From contig CP154954.1 of NCBI GenBank assembly GCA_039621445.1, positions 32,326,012 through 32,390,011 on the forward strand: a stretch of 64,000 nucleotides of DNA, given 5' to 3'. Positions 1 through 9,810 of this stretch are shown here, piece after piece. Source of the stretch: Euglena gracilis (Eukaryota > Euglenida > Euglenophyceae > Euglenales). Within the stretch, counting starts at the first letter, position 1. Every line of letters starts with the position of its first letter. The notes under the pieces were generated by a model. It was given only the letters and a program-made list of their open reading frames with translations, made no database searches and was not told where the DNA came from. The translations under genes were made by a program, and so were the position numbers.

Positions 1-3000
1 CACCACCTGTGCAGAGGCTTCCTCTGGGCCTTCCGGGGCCTCGGGCTCCGCCTCCGCCTCGGCCTCCTCCCCCTCTGCGTAGCTGGGGTGCGACGACAGC
101 GGCGACGACCATCCACTGGCCACCTGGCCCTCCTCCTCCTCCTCTTCATCCTCCTCCTCCTCATCCGACGTGAACACCGGTGGGGGCCGCCCCTCCTCCC
201 TGGCGATGTTCCTCCGGATCCGCCGCTCGTAGATCCGGGCCGTGCGCAGCAGGGACTCAGGCACCCCCTGGGAGGTGCTGGGCTTGGGTCAGGCCTTGGG
301 CTTGGCCTTGGCCTTCCCTCATTGTGCGGCCCGCTTGGCCGCCCGCTCCTTCTTCTTTTCCGACCGCTGCTGGACGGCCTCCTTCCGGGCCTGGGCCTCC
401 GTCGCCTTCACCTCCAGCAGCTGCTTCAGCACCTCGGACTCCACCACCGTCCACAGCGGCTCGGACTTCTCCACGGCGTCCTGCAGCTGCTTCCACAGCC
501 CGGTGTTGTCCACCGGGCAGGCCTCCTGCACCGCGTGCCGGATGTGCTCGGTGTACTCCACCGGCTGCACTTTCTCCTTCCCCGTCAGGACCGCTACCAT
601 GTGCGGGGGGTCGGGCGTCCAGTTGAGGAGGTGGCCCACCCGCACCGCCGAGGGGAGCTGGAGGAGGAGGAAGCTGTCCACCTCCACCGGGCGCCGGACA
701 GCGCGGCGCCACAGGTAGTCCACCACGGCCCAGTGCAGCGCGTCGGGGGAGCCGTTGGACTCGCGGTCCCAGAAGATGACGGGAGGGACCTGAGCAGGGG
801 TAGCAAAGGGGGTAGGTATTGTGCAGGTGCGCATTCGAACATCATATGGAATGCCAACAAGGATATGGGATGCAACAATTTTCAAACGCAAATAAGAATG
901 CGCACATGCGCAATCATCCCAATGAAGGGAGGATTGCGCAGGTGCGCATTCACGGCCAGGGATCCATCCGAGCACTCTCCAGGCGGATTATGCATCCCGA
1001 CTCACGGCGTTTATGTAATGGCATTGACTCAGAGGTTCAGGGACAGGGTCGCAGACACATACCTTGAGCCTGTCCAGCTCCGTGTCGTGCAGGAGAATGT
1101 GGAGGGAGAACTTCACCGGCCGGTGGCGCTGCGCCCCGAACTCCACCACCTCGGTCCTCACCCAGCAGTCCACATCCAGCCGGTGCTTGGTGGCCACCCG
1201 CCGGTGGATGTGCTCCACCGTGGCCAGCGCCAGCGCCGGCGGACCGAACACCACCACGGGGACGTCGTCCGCCACGACGTACATTTGCGGCGCGATCGCC
1301 ACCCCCCTCTCCGCCTGCACCACCACCATCCGCACCCTAGCCTGCTCCGCCTGCATCGGCACCCCCGCCTCCGACGCCGCCGAGTAACAAAACACTCTCG
1401 CCAGGGTCTTCTGCTGCCCCTGGACCTCCCGCGCGTAGTCCACGCAGGCCAGGTGCGCCGGGTCCTCCGTCACCACCACCTTCGGTCTCGGGCGCGGGGC
1501 GGCCAGGCTCTCCCGCAGCGCCTCGAACTTCACCGACGTCCAGACCTCGGCGGTGGCCAGCGCCGTGAAGGGCGGGCACGTCGCGTCCTCCCGCCACTCC
1601 CAACGCCCGAGCCGCACGACCAGATGGCGGAGTGCGACGGCCTCCTTGAATCTCCATCTGGCAGCCCTGTCCTCCACTGCGAGGGGCAGGGAACGGGAGT
1701 GGTGGGGAGAATGCGCAGGTGCGCAATCGAACCATAACATGCAGTACACCCCACACAGAGCACTCAATGTCCAGAGCAAGATGCATCCATAACATTAGAT
1801 GGGACAAAATGCAAACGTGGGTGGGTGACAGAAGCACACCAACGTCCGGGTGGATGAAGCGGTTGGCCTCCGTCCAGTGGAAGTTGACCCACATCTCCAG
1901 GCAGGCGTCGCTCACCGCCTTCTCGAAGTCCTGCAGCTTGGGCCTCTCCCCCAGCAGCGCCGGCACCACCGCCGCCCGCGCCTCCGGCGTCATCAGCATC
2001 CGCAGCGACCGCAGCGCCGACACCGTCAGGCCCTTCTTCGTCGCCTCCAGCTTCCGCAGCGCCTCGATGGCCTGCTGCCCCAGCTGCTCCACCCAGCGCT
2101 GGAGGGGGCCGTACGCCTTGGTGGCCATGTCCTGAGTGTGAGAGGCGGGAGGCAGGTTTATGGTCATTCCAAAGAAAGGGCCAAATGCGCACATGCGCAT
2201 TCTTCTCTTATGTGAGAAGAATGCGCATGTGCGCAATCATGTGATGCCACACACAGGCTGTTGCATTCCATCTCCCGTACTCTGACCACCCACATTGCAT
2301 CATCATCCATTACCCCCATAGAGCACAAAGCACACCGTCTTCTGCGTCCGGTCGTACCCCGCCTTCTGCAGCGCCACCGCCAGCCTCACCTTCGGGTTGG
2401 CCTCCGCCCGCACGTCGTCGCCCAGCAGCAGCGCCGCGAAGCTGCTGAGGGGGAGGCCGTGGACCTGCATCTGCTGCGCCTGGTTGTCGCCGCCGGCCAG
2501 CTGCCGCATCGCCACCGGGGTGCCGTGCTTCAGCACCCTCGCCAGCACCCACCGGTACTGCTCCGGCACCTCCCGCCGCTCCTTCAGGAAGTCCTCCGCC
2601 ATCTTCTTCAGTGCCGCCGTCATGTGCTGCCCGCCGACCACCACGTACTCCCGGTCTGTGACGAGACGCACGAGGCAGGCAGGGGGGTGGAAAGAAACTG
2701 CAAGCCAGGTATGGATACCAAAACCAGTGCATGTTTGCGCGGGTGCGCATTCCTCATTTCACTCAATGCATATCCATCCATAAATTTATTATGCAAAGCA
2801 ACTCACAACCAAAACAATGCGCATGTGCGCAAACACACCGATGGTGTCCGCCGCCCACACCACGACTCTCTGCACGGTGGGGGGGGGGGGTTGGTGCGCA
2901 TCGCCTCGTAGACGCGGTCCACGTCCTCCGCCACCAAGGACCGCACCTGCCCCTCTCTGCAGGCCAGGTCGAAGCGCACCTTGGTGAGCTCGATGCGCTG

Positions 3001-3198
3001 CTCTCCCGGCAGCAGCCAGTCTTCCGGCCTCCCGCCCGCCCAACTCGCGATGGCCTCCACCACGCGCTTCTTCTTCTTCCTCCGCCTCTCCTCCTCCGCT
3101 TCCTCCCCCTCCCCCTCTGCCGGGCCTTGGGTGGGGGGTGCCTCGAGGGGCTCCGGCACGTCGGGGGCTGAGGGGGCTGGCGATGGGGGGCGGGACAT
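1..3198 (-). CDS. Spliced gene with ParB/sulfiredoxin-like N-terminal region, 3' partial
   Basis: Five exons can be chained on the minus strand: 3198-2839 (ATG at 3198), 2655 to 2314 or 2336, 2131-1840, 1676-1063, and 789 to the left edge. Introns are GT-AG; donors include AAG|GTATGT at 1062 and phases agree at the 1840/1676 and 1063/789 junctions. Exon 1 encodes an acidic/Lys-rich stretch, then a helix and the strand RVVVWAAD. Exon 2 opens REYVVVGGQHMTAAL, reminiscent of the Y-x-V-x-x-G-x-H core of ParB/Srx folds; this is a pattern match only. Exon 4 ends with VKFSLHILLHD. The last exon is followed by an acidic tail rich in E and D. Oddities are a one-base frame slip in a C12 tract in exon 1 and two in-frame TGA codons (321-319, 291-289) in the last exon. 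It may be a damaged gene or contain assembly errors. The function is unknown. Confidence 0.6.
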
Positions 3199-3750
3199 GG
3201 GGGTGCCGGTGCCCTGCGGTCGAGAAATGGTACATCACTCTCTGTGTACGGGGCGGCAACCCCTATAGCCCTCAGTTCATTTATTTGAATTGATGCATCC
3301 CCCAGCCCTCCCGAGGAAAAAACCATCCAAAATGATTTTTTTTTTAAGCATGCCTCTGAAAGGGCCAGAAAAGGCGATTTCGACAGCGGCGGCGCCTGCT
3401 GCGGTGCCGATTTTCGGAACAGGTCAGGGGAAGTAGAAATATTTCGGATGCACAATTTTGAAAAGTCCTGAGGTTTTGTTTTTGTCGAAAATCACTGAAC
3501 AAAATTACACCCTCTGACGTGTGCAATGCCAGTCGCGCAGAATCGCGTACTGTACGCGGAGTTTTTTTGGCTGAAAAATTTGTGCCCAGCTGCCCGAAAC
3601 GAGGCTCCGCAAGACCCGGGGCTTCCGCCCCGGTGTTCGGCACACTTGGGGGCACCCCCCCAGGCCTCCCAATCGTTCCAGAACGTCGGATGAGTGCAGC
3701 GCCTCCGTGTCCCGGGTGGTGGGGTGCCCCGCTCGGTACGGGGCCCCAGC
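3199..3750. other. Noncoding gap between minus-strand genes
   Basis: The stretch upstream of the ATG at 3198 is A/T-richer and has no convincing frame. GC content rises again from about 3590 into the next ORF. No promoter motif was recognised. Confidence 0.4.
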
Positions 3751-4050
3751 TCAGGCGACGTCCTCGTCGGGGTTGGCTGGGAGGTACACGTCGGGGCCCG
3801 TGGCGGGCGGCACGGGATCGGGGATGCGGCCCGCCAGGTGGGGGGCGCTGAGACCGGCCCGGGCCTCTGGGCCGACGCCACGGAGGTGGGGGACGCCCGG
3901 GACGCACCACCGCGGAGCCGCCGGGACGGGCTGGCCCGCCGCCTGCAGCGCGGGGGGAGCGGGTTGCTCGAACACGGACCGCCGAACAGGGGCTGCGCCG
4001 TGCGGAAGGACGATGGCGGGTGGGTGCTGGCGGGGCATTTGCCAAGTCAA
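3751..4050 (-). CDS. Small proline/alanine-rich ORF, possible single exon
   Basis: A 99-codon minus-strand frame starts with ATG at 4050 (a second ATG at 4038) and ends with a stop at 3751, just after DVYLPANPDEDVA. It is rich in Pro, Ala, Val and Arg and has no motif I recognise. GC content is as high as in the neighbouring genes, and the frame falls between two minus-strand coding blocks, so it may be a short gene or an exon of the larger neighbour. Competing frames are also open because of the composition, so the call is weak. Confidence 0.35.
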   Translation of the reverse strand: MTWQMPRQHPPAIVLPHGAAPVRRSVFEQPAPPALQAAGQPVPAAPRWCVPGVPHLRGVGPEARAGLSAPHLAGRIPDPVPPATGPDVYLPANPDEDVA

Positions 4051-4120
4051 TTCGCGAAAAAGAAAACGTGGTCACACACCGCACCGGGTCGTTCAGTGGG
4101 TCTGTGTACTCCCAACGATC

Positions 4121-4162
4121 GAAATCACTTGTAATGCGCATCCGCGCATTACAAGTGATTTC
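4121..4162. repeat. Perfect 19-bp inverted repeat with 4-nt loop
   Basis: Arms 4121-4139 and 4144-4162 are exact reverse complements with loop ATCC. The inner part is a variant of the TGCGCA palindrome family. It lies just upstream of the proline-rich ORF. Confidence 0.9.
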
Positions 4163-4467
4163 AGATAAGTCTGTCATATATAATTAGTTTGCGCACATGC
4201 GCATTCTGTTGTAATGACCTCTCGGTCAAGGCAAGAAGGCGACTGGTTGGCAGAAGCCGTCATGACACGCTGTATACACCGAGTAGCCAGTGGAATAACC
4301 CATGACACAGCGGCTGCACTGTCCACTTAGTACCACGAGTGAGTCGACAAAACCAACACAATTCAGAACATCTAGTACAATCACTGCTGAATGCGCATGT
4401 GCGCATTCAGCAGTGATTGCGCTCATGCGCATTCAGCACTGATTGCGCACATGCGCATTCACACCGT
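4163..4467. repeat. Intergenic stretch with clustered hairpins
   Basis: No frame here looks coding. Palindrome-family copies start at 4190, 4392, 4418 and 4444. The copy at 4392 lies in a longer inverted repeat whose arms read AATCACTGCTGAATGCGCA and its complement around a TG loop. The three closely spaced copies follow the 3' end of the 835-codon ORF. Confidence 0.8.
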
Positions 4468-6975
4468 TCATTCACATTCTTTTGGTATTGACTGACAAAC
4501 GATCCTCTTCCATATGCCCCGCCAGTTCGGAACAGCTGGTTGCACCGGGGGGACGGCGACTGGCTGGGGCTTCGCCTTCGGCTTGCCCTTTGGTTGGGCC
4601 TTGGGCTTCGCCTCCGGTCGGACGCGCCCGGCCACGCCGTCCCACGCCCGGAGGTACTGGACGACCTCCTCCTCGCTCCGCCGAGCGCACAGGCCATCTA
4701 GCTCCCGCTGCACGTCCTCGTTGGGCAGGTTGTCCCCGACCAGGGCGAGGAAGGCGTACCGCATCGTGGCCGTCGCGTCCTCCGGGGTGAGGTCCACGGA
4801 CAGCAGGCTGGCGGGGTGGCTCCAGTCCGCGGGCCAGGGCTCGCCCACGGAGTACTCCCGCTCCGTCAGCCGGGCCACATAGCGGACCACGTCGGACACG
4901 GACTCAATCGCCACCCCCGGTCCGGGCACCACGGGCAGCCGCTGCTCCGCACCGCACTGTTCCAGAAGGTCCTCCACGTGTCCGCGCACCGTGTCCACCC
5001 ACCGCTGCCCCACGTTGCCACCCCGCAGCGCCCTGACACCGGGCCGACCGGTCTCCAGCAGCGCGTACAGGTCCCCCACCTGATCCGTGCTCACCGCCAG
5101 GGGGTGCCGCTCGTTCTCCTGCCCGAGCCGGGACAGCGCCGCCTCGCTGAAGCAGGCCGCGGGCAGGGCCGCGTGCCACGGCATCCAGCACAGCATGGCC
5201 ACACCCACAGTCCGGATGTACTCCGTCCGGCGCTCGCCGGGGGCCTCCAGACGCAGCAGCAGGGCGAGGCTGCCGTGCAGCACCTCGAGGGCGTGTCCAC
5301 CGGTGCCAGACTGTCGCAGCTCCCAGTGGCAGGTGCGCACCATCTCCCCCAGGACCAGACACGCCGGAGCCCACTCCCCCAGGAGATCCGCCAGCGCCGC
5401 CAGGATGGTGCTGTCCGCCCGCAGGATCCGCACGACCTGGTTGGCATCCCGCAGTGCAGACTCGGCCCGCTGCAGCGCCGCCTCCCCTTCCTCCGCACCG
5501 GCGATCGCGCGCTCGGCCCGGGACCAGGGGGCCTGCCCGGCGCACACCCGCACCAGCTGCTGCCGGACGTGGGCCTCGGCCGCCTCCAGCTGGGCCCGTC
5601 GCTCCGCCACGGTCGTCGCCCGCTGCGCCGCCTCGCGCTCCACCACGGTCATGCGACGCACCAGACGGTCCCGGAATGCGCAGATGCGCAATCGGGTGTC
5701 CCGTGGCACCAGCAGGAGGGCCCCCAGCCACCGCTCCAGGGTCTGTAGGTTGGGCCGGTGGAAGCTGCCCGTACCGCTTCGGGCCAGGGTGCCGCTCTGC
5801 ACGTAGAGGAAGAGGGGCAGGAACCGCCGGTATATGGTGTGCACCAGCTGTTTGTAGGGGTGCCACACCGCGTACAGCATGGGGAGGGGCGTCAGGGCAG
5901 CCGACACGTCCCACCGCTGCAGCTCCCGGCCGTACAGCAGCTTCGCCACCCGGTACCAGATGTTCTCGTCCACGAGGACCGGCACCGGGGTGGCGAGGTG
6001 GTCGGCGACCGAGCCTTGCAGGTAGCGCAGCACCTCCAGCAGGCCGACCTGGGCCGACACGGCGTGGTCGCCCATGAGGAACGGACGCCACGGCAGGGCC
6101 TCCACCCGGGGCCGGCTCACGTCCAGGGGCACCCGGAAGTCCGTCGCCGGCAGGTCCCAGTCGGCCACCGCCCGGATGCGTTCCCGCAGCCGTCCGCCGC
6201 CGTACTCCGCCAGCTCGGTACCGACCAGCAGGTGCCGCTGCCACAGCTGCTCCAGGGAGTAGTGGCCAGGGAACGGGGGCACGGGGTCCACGAGCGGCAG
6301 CACCGCCACCACCACCACGTTCAGGTGGGCCTCCATCTGGCGCGGGGTGTTGCGGTACCGCCGCTTGTAGTAGTTGTCGAACCACAGCACCGCGGGGTTC
6401 CCGGCCAGGTCGCGCCACAGCTCGGCCTGCCGCGCCAGGGCCAGCCGGGCGCGGTCGGCGGCGGAGTGCAGCAGGGCGGCTGGGTGGACCCCGCTGGGGC
6501 GGAGGAAGCGGCCCAGGGCGCGGGTGGCGGGCAGGGGGACGTCCTCGGCGGCGACGCGGGGCTGCGGGGCACGCGGGCAGGCGTGCTGGCGGTGGGCCCG
6601 GTACGAGGCCCAGGCGTCCCGCAGCAGCATCTCCGTGCGCTGTCGGCGGGGGCGGCGGGTCAGCTCGGCCAGGAGGTGGTCGCTGTCCGGGGAGCGGCGG
6701 AACGGGACCCGGGTGTGGGCCACCAGGACCACCAGCTCGTACAGGGGGTGGGGCGGGTCCACCACGGCCGTGACGAAGTCGGCGTACGTGGCGACGAAGG
6801 TGTCCCGCACCAGCCGGCCAATGATCTTGCGCGGTGGCGCAGGCGCGGGCGGCGGGGGTGTGCGCGTGCCTGGCCCGGTACAGTGTCTGGGGTTGGCGGG
6901 GCATGGGGAGGTTGAGGTGGGTGTAGGGACTGCCGACTGGCGGGAGCCGCCGAGACAGCAGCCAAGGACAAACAA
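4468..6975 (-). CDS. Large intronless ORF, probable mobile-element protein
   Basis: An 835-codon frame on the minus strand is uninterrupted over 2.5 kb at high GC, so chance is unlikely. The start at 6975 is tentative because the first ~50 residues are Pro-rich. Around residue 199 it reads FDNYYKRRY, near 336 DENIWYRV, and near 371 WHPYKQ, followed by an aromatic stretch FLPLFLYV. This alternation of acidic/aromatic motifs recalls transposase-like proteins of protist mobile elements, but I cannot assign a family. Residues of roughly 440-530 are Glu/Arg/Ala-rich and likely coiled-coil. The C terminus is a basic Lys/Pro tail (KPKAQPKGKPKAKPQ). One 14-bp palindrome at 5677-5690 is embedded in the frame, encoding RICAF. 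It is flanked on both sides by further copies of that palindrome. Confidence 0.7.
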   Translation of the reverse strand: MFVLGCCLGGSRQSAVPTPTSTSPCPANPRHCTGPGTRTPPPPAPAPPRKIIGRLVRDTFVATYADFVTAVVDPPHPLYELVVLVAHTRVPFRRSPDSDHLLAELTRRPRRQRTEMLLRDAWASYRAHRQHACPRAPQPRVAAEDVPLPATRALGRFLRPSGVHPAALLHSAADRARLALARQAELWRDLAGNPAVLWFDNYYKRRYRNTPRQMEAHLNVVVVAVLPLVDPVPPFPGHYSLEQLWQRHLLVGTELAEYGGGRLRERIRAVADWDLPATDFRVPLDVSRPRVEALPWRPFLMGDHAVSAQVGLLEVLRYLQGSVADHLATPVPVLVDENIWYRVAKLLYGRELQRWDVSAALTPLPMLYAVWHPYKQLVHTIYRRFLPLFLYVQSGTLARSGTGSFHRPNLQTLERWLGALLLVPRDTRLRICAFRDRLVRRMTVVEREAAQRATTVAERRAQLEAAEAHVRQQLVRVCAGQAPWSRAERAIAGAEEGEAALQRAESALRDANQVVRILRADSTILAALADLLGEWAPACLVLGEMVRTCHWELRQSGTGGHALEVLHGSLALLLRLEAPGERRTEYIRTVGVAMLCWMPWHAALPAACFSEAALSRLGQENERHPLAVSTDQVGDLYALLETGRPGVRALRGGNVGQRWVDTVRGHVEDLLEQCGAEQRLPVVPGPGVAIESVSDVVRYVARLTEREYSVGEPWPADWSHPASLLSVDLTPEDATATMRYAFLALVGDNLPNEDVQRELDGLCARRSEEEVVQYLRAWDGVAGRVRPEAKPKAQPKGKPKAKPQPVAVPPVQPAVPNWRGIWKRIVCQSIPKECE

Positions 6976-8378
6976 ACATCCGTAAGAAGGGGTACAAACC
7001 GGTCAAAGGACACTACCACGTAACGTCTCAACAATGCGCATGTGCGCATTCATCGTACGATCTGGTGGTAACATACGACTGAGGGAGACGTAATGTACAT
7101 TGTACGACACAATGCGCACATGCGCATTCTGCAGTACAAGGTGTAACGGTCTGACAGCCGGTCTGAGGTCGTCTCGGTTGTGATCGAATGACTGCAGCCT
7201 GTGGGTGTGATGGCCAGCTGCAGAAAACAACGTTCACACTCAGCTACGGCACGCCAAGCCAGGTGTTGGCGTGTGACAACAGTGGATCCAGTGTCGTGCG
7301 TGGCCGCTCCATTCATCAGCTGCGGGGGTGGCTGACTCACAGTTCAAAACCACACTCAACAGGAAAAGACAGTCGGAACACAACCGCCAGGTAAGCATGT
7401 AGCACACCCCGTACCAACACTGGGCCTGCAAACCACGAGCCCGACTGGAAAGCAGTCCTTCGCGCCTCGGGGGGAGGGGGGTGGTAACCACCGCCATCAC
7501 CAACACACCGGCACCCGTGCACCAGCCCTGAAAGGAGGGGGGGGACAAAATTCATCCGGACATCCTCAATGCGCAGGTGCGCATTCTTCACACCATTGGT
7601 CTGAATGCGCGTCTGCGCATTCAGACCACCCGGGTCTGCCACACGGTCAAACACCCACACGTCCACCCAGGTCGCATCCCCTCCTGCTCTCACACGCACC
7701 GGACCAATTAGAACCTTCCAACTGGAAACAGGTGACCCACCGCAGCATGGTGGCCCCGACCCCACACATCACCACCCCTTTCCATCCAGATCACCCCAAT
7801 TCGGATCTCCAACATCCCGCAATACTGCTGCCTCGGCGGGGTGTGGGGGTGTAGCTGACGTCAGGGGGCAGTCACCTCACAATCTTCTTCGTAGCCAAAT
7901 GCGATACAGAGCACACTGTGAAAAAAAGAAAACAAGCATTCGGCACGCGTCAAAATATTAGAGCGCTCCCGTTACGCGATTTGGATGCTGGTTTCAAAGC
8001 GCACGCGACACGTTCAGAATGCGCACCTGCGCACTCCGCGTCCAAAATGCGCGGATGCGCATTTTCACTAAAACTGCCTAAATTTTGTGACTCAACAAGA
8101 AAAGTGCATTCCCGGCCGTCTAAGAAGAAAGGTACACTCAGGCAGCATAATTCGCATTTAAGTTTTAGAGTTTCTTTGCGCAAGCGAAGGAAAATTGTTT
8201 GCTTCATTTCTCGTCGCAAAAAGTGAGATTCAGCCCGTTTTTTGTGTTTTCGGCTGTCACGGTGCACCAACAGATCGACGGGAATCGCATCAGAGCTCAA
8301 GAGTTTTTCACAATTGTAGTGATGAGTGGCGTGGGGGGGGGTTGTCCCTCTCCTGCCCCCTGCCCCCTGTCCCCGCAG
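6976..8378. other. Intergenic region, no gene seen
   Basis: The stretch separates minus-strand and plus-strand blocks. It contains six copies of the TGCGCA palindrome (7035, 7113, 7570, 7605, 8020, 8048), the last marking the right limit of the family. ORFs here are short, overlapping and unlike the neighbours. A short ATG-led stretch at 8322 could precede the first plus-strand exon. Confidence 0.5.
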
Positions 8379-8486
8379 GACCTCGGCAAACTGTTCCCCG
8401 AAGCGTCCCCAGCGACCCCCGGGGCTGACCCGCCCCGGGCGAATGTGTCTGACACCCAGCGATGGTTGACGGCGTCCGCCTTGCGG
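8379..8486 (+). CDS. Candidate exon, 36 codons, unknown gene
   Basis: A pyrimidine-rich tract ending CCCCGCAG precedes GAC at 8379, and CGG|GTGGGT closes the segment at 8486. The enclosed frame is exactly 36 codons, beginning DLGKLFPEASPATPG and ending DTQRWLTASALR. Both borders agree with GT-AG splicing. It is the first of a series of GC-rich plus-strand segments and the product is not recognised. Confidence 0.55.
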
Positions 8487-9399
8487 GTGGGTGAAACCCC
8501 CGTTGTTTTCTTTAGGGTGGATCAGGGGTTGATCTCAGCTGTACGGGGATGTCCTGGACAACAAGGAAATTGGGTGAGCTGATCAGATTTAAAACAGTTT
8601 GGATCCGGAAAAATTCATTGTTAGAAAAATTCGAATTTTCACCAAAAGTGCTGGTTTTTTATCATTTGTGATGAATTTTTTCAGCAAAAGGCAACTCGAG
8701 ATTCCAAAAGAAATGGTCACAATAGTCCTCTGGGTGTCTTGCTTGTAATTTTGCATGCCTAAACAGACTCCAAAATTGAGCATCTGTCACACCCCATCTT
8801 TTTGTGTGTGAAATTTGATTAGTCAGCTCCTCCCAAACAGCGTTGGGAGGGTATGGGAAAAAACGGTGGGAGAAATGGGTGGTTTCGCGTCATTTTTGTT
8901 TCCCGTCATTTTTGTCCGGATTGTGTGACCCAACGGCAAACAAAAGCCACTGTCACAGCAAGAGAACCATCCCTGCCGCGTGGCTTCCCGCCCCACTTCA
9001 TCTTCCCCTCCCCTTCCCGGCCAGGCTTCGTTGGGCCGATGGGTCGGCTTCATATATGCCCGGTTTTTGTGTTGTGCTTCCACCCTCGCGGTCTGCTGTC
9101 CACCGCGGCGGGCTGCAGGGGCATTCCCCCGGCCCCGCGCCGCCTCGGTCCCCAAATTCCAGAGCCTGAGGCCACCCCGGCGCCACGCCCGCCGTGGCCT
9201 TGTCCCCGAGCCCAGCCACTGGCCCATCCCTCCTCAGCCGGATCGCCCCCAGGGACTCCGGAGAGGTCGGGGTGGGCGGTGCGGCGAGGGGGGAGGGTTG
9301 GAGAGGCTGATGGCATTAGAGCCGCCGAAGGAGTGGAGCAGCTGCAACTGGGCTATTTCTATCCACTGCCAGCCGTCAGGATCAGGCCCGGGCATGGGT

Positions 9400-9470
<71 letters not shown>

Positions 9471-9632
9471 CCTGCGTGAGTGGCATTCCGTGCGCCTGCG
9501 GCGTCCCTGTCGGAGACGTGCGAGCCCAAGCCTGGCCCGGGGCCGCCCCCAACCCGGAAGGTCTCCGACTGGGGGCAGGCCCGCCCTTTTTGGAGACAGC
9601 GCTGCTCCTCCCCCTTTACCCTCTACCCCCAG
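8487..9632. other. Putative intron region with GC-rich stretch
   Basis: The first 600 bp are A/T-rich without coding signal. From about 9115 to 9276 a Pro/Arg-rich frame lies between a CTGCAG acceptor-like site and AGAG|GTCGGG; it could be a linker exon but the phase does not fit its neighbours. A long (TG)n tract follows. Confidence 0.3.
9399..9470. repeat. (TG)n microsatellite
   Basis: About 70 bp of nearly pure TG dinucleotides. The Val-Cys ORFs crossing it are artefacts of the repeat. Confidence 0.97.
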
Positions 9633-9810
9633 AGGGAAAGGCCCGGCCTGGCGGGGAGCAGGCCATCATCCAGACGGTGAAGGTCCATTTCGAGGACGCG
9701 GCACGGGACGGCGCCACCGCCGTGGGCCGCATCGCGGAGACGGCGCGGCGGCTGCAGTCGGGCCCCGCGGAGCTGACGGCGCCCCGCATCATCTTCCACC
9801 TCGCCCAGCG
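9633..9810 (+). CDS. Candidate exon, helix-rich, unknown gene
   Basis: An acceptor-like CTACCCCCAG precedes 9633, and CAGCG|GTGTGG follows 9810. The frame encodes a region with alternating Ala, Arg and hydrophobic residues (EQAIIQTVKVHFEDAARDG, then TAPRIIFHLAQR) typical of paired helices such as HEAT or ARM repeats. This is a composition-based impression, not a family match. Phase to the 8379-8486 exon fits only if a second AG at 9640 is used, so an exon may be missing between them. Confidence 0.55.

Larger units (their letters stand above)
820..8061. repeat. Region-restricted 14-bp palindrome family TGCGCA-NN-TGCGCA, about 20 copies
   Basis: Copies, some with one or two mismatches, start at 820, 899, 935, 1712, 2186, 2222, 2736, 2818, 4135, 4190, 4392, 4418, 4444, 5677, 7035, 7113, 7570, 7605, 8020 and 8048. 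Many extend to an 18-bp palindrome with AA before and TT after. They sit in introns and intergenic DNA, except the one at 5677, which lies inside the 835-codon ORF and encodes RICAF. The remaining 56 kb appears to lack them. The half-site resembles that of NRF-1 (TGCGCA repeated without spacer), but here the spacer is 2 bp. Confidence 0.9.

Noticed and set aside
88-1737. 549-codon plus-strand ORF
   Set aside because: It is antisense to the exons at 1063-1676 and 1-789, reads His/Arg/Leu/Pro-rich, and crosses the introns of the minus-strand gene. It is a shadow of high-GC coding DNA.
4816-6915. Long ORFs at 4816-5748, 5758-6915 (plus) and 4904-7006 (minus, another frame)
   Set aside because: All overlap the 835-codon ORF in other frames; composition (Pro/Arg/Gly or His/Gln) is that of shadow frames.
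820-8061. Canonical NRF-1 sites
   Set aside because: The half-site matches but the spacing is 2 bp rather than 0, and there is no sign that the organism is an animal.
9398-9470. Cys-Val repeat protein
   Set aside because: It is a translation of the TG dinucleotide tract. The same holds for Cys/Val/Tyr ORFs at 16190-16430 and 23180-23577 and the His repeats at 35693-35804.
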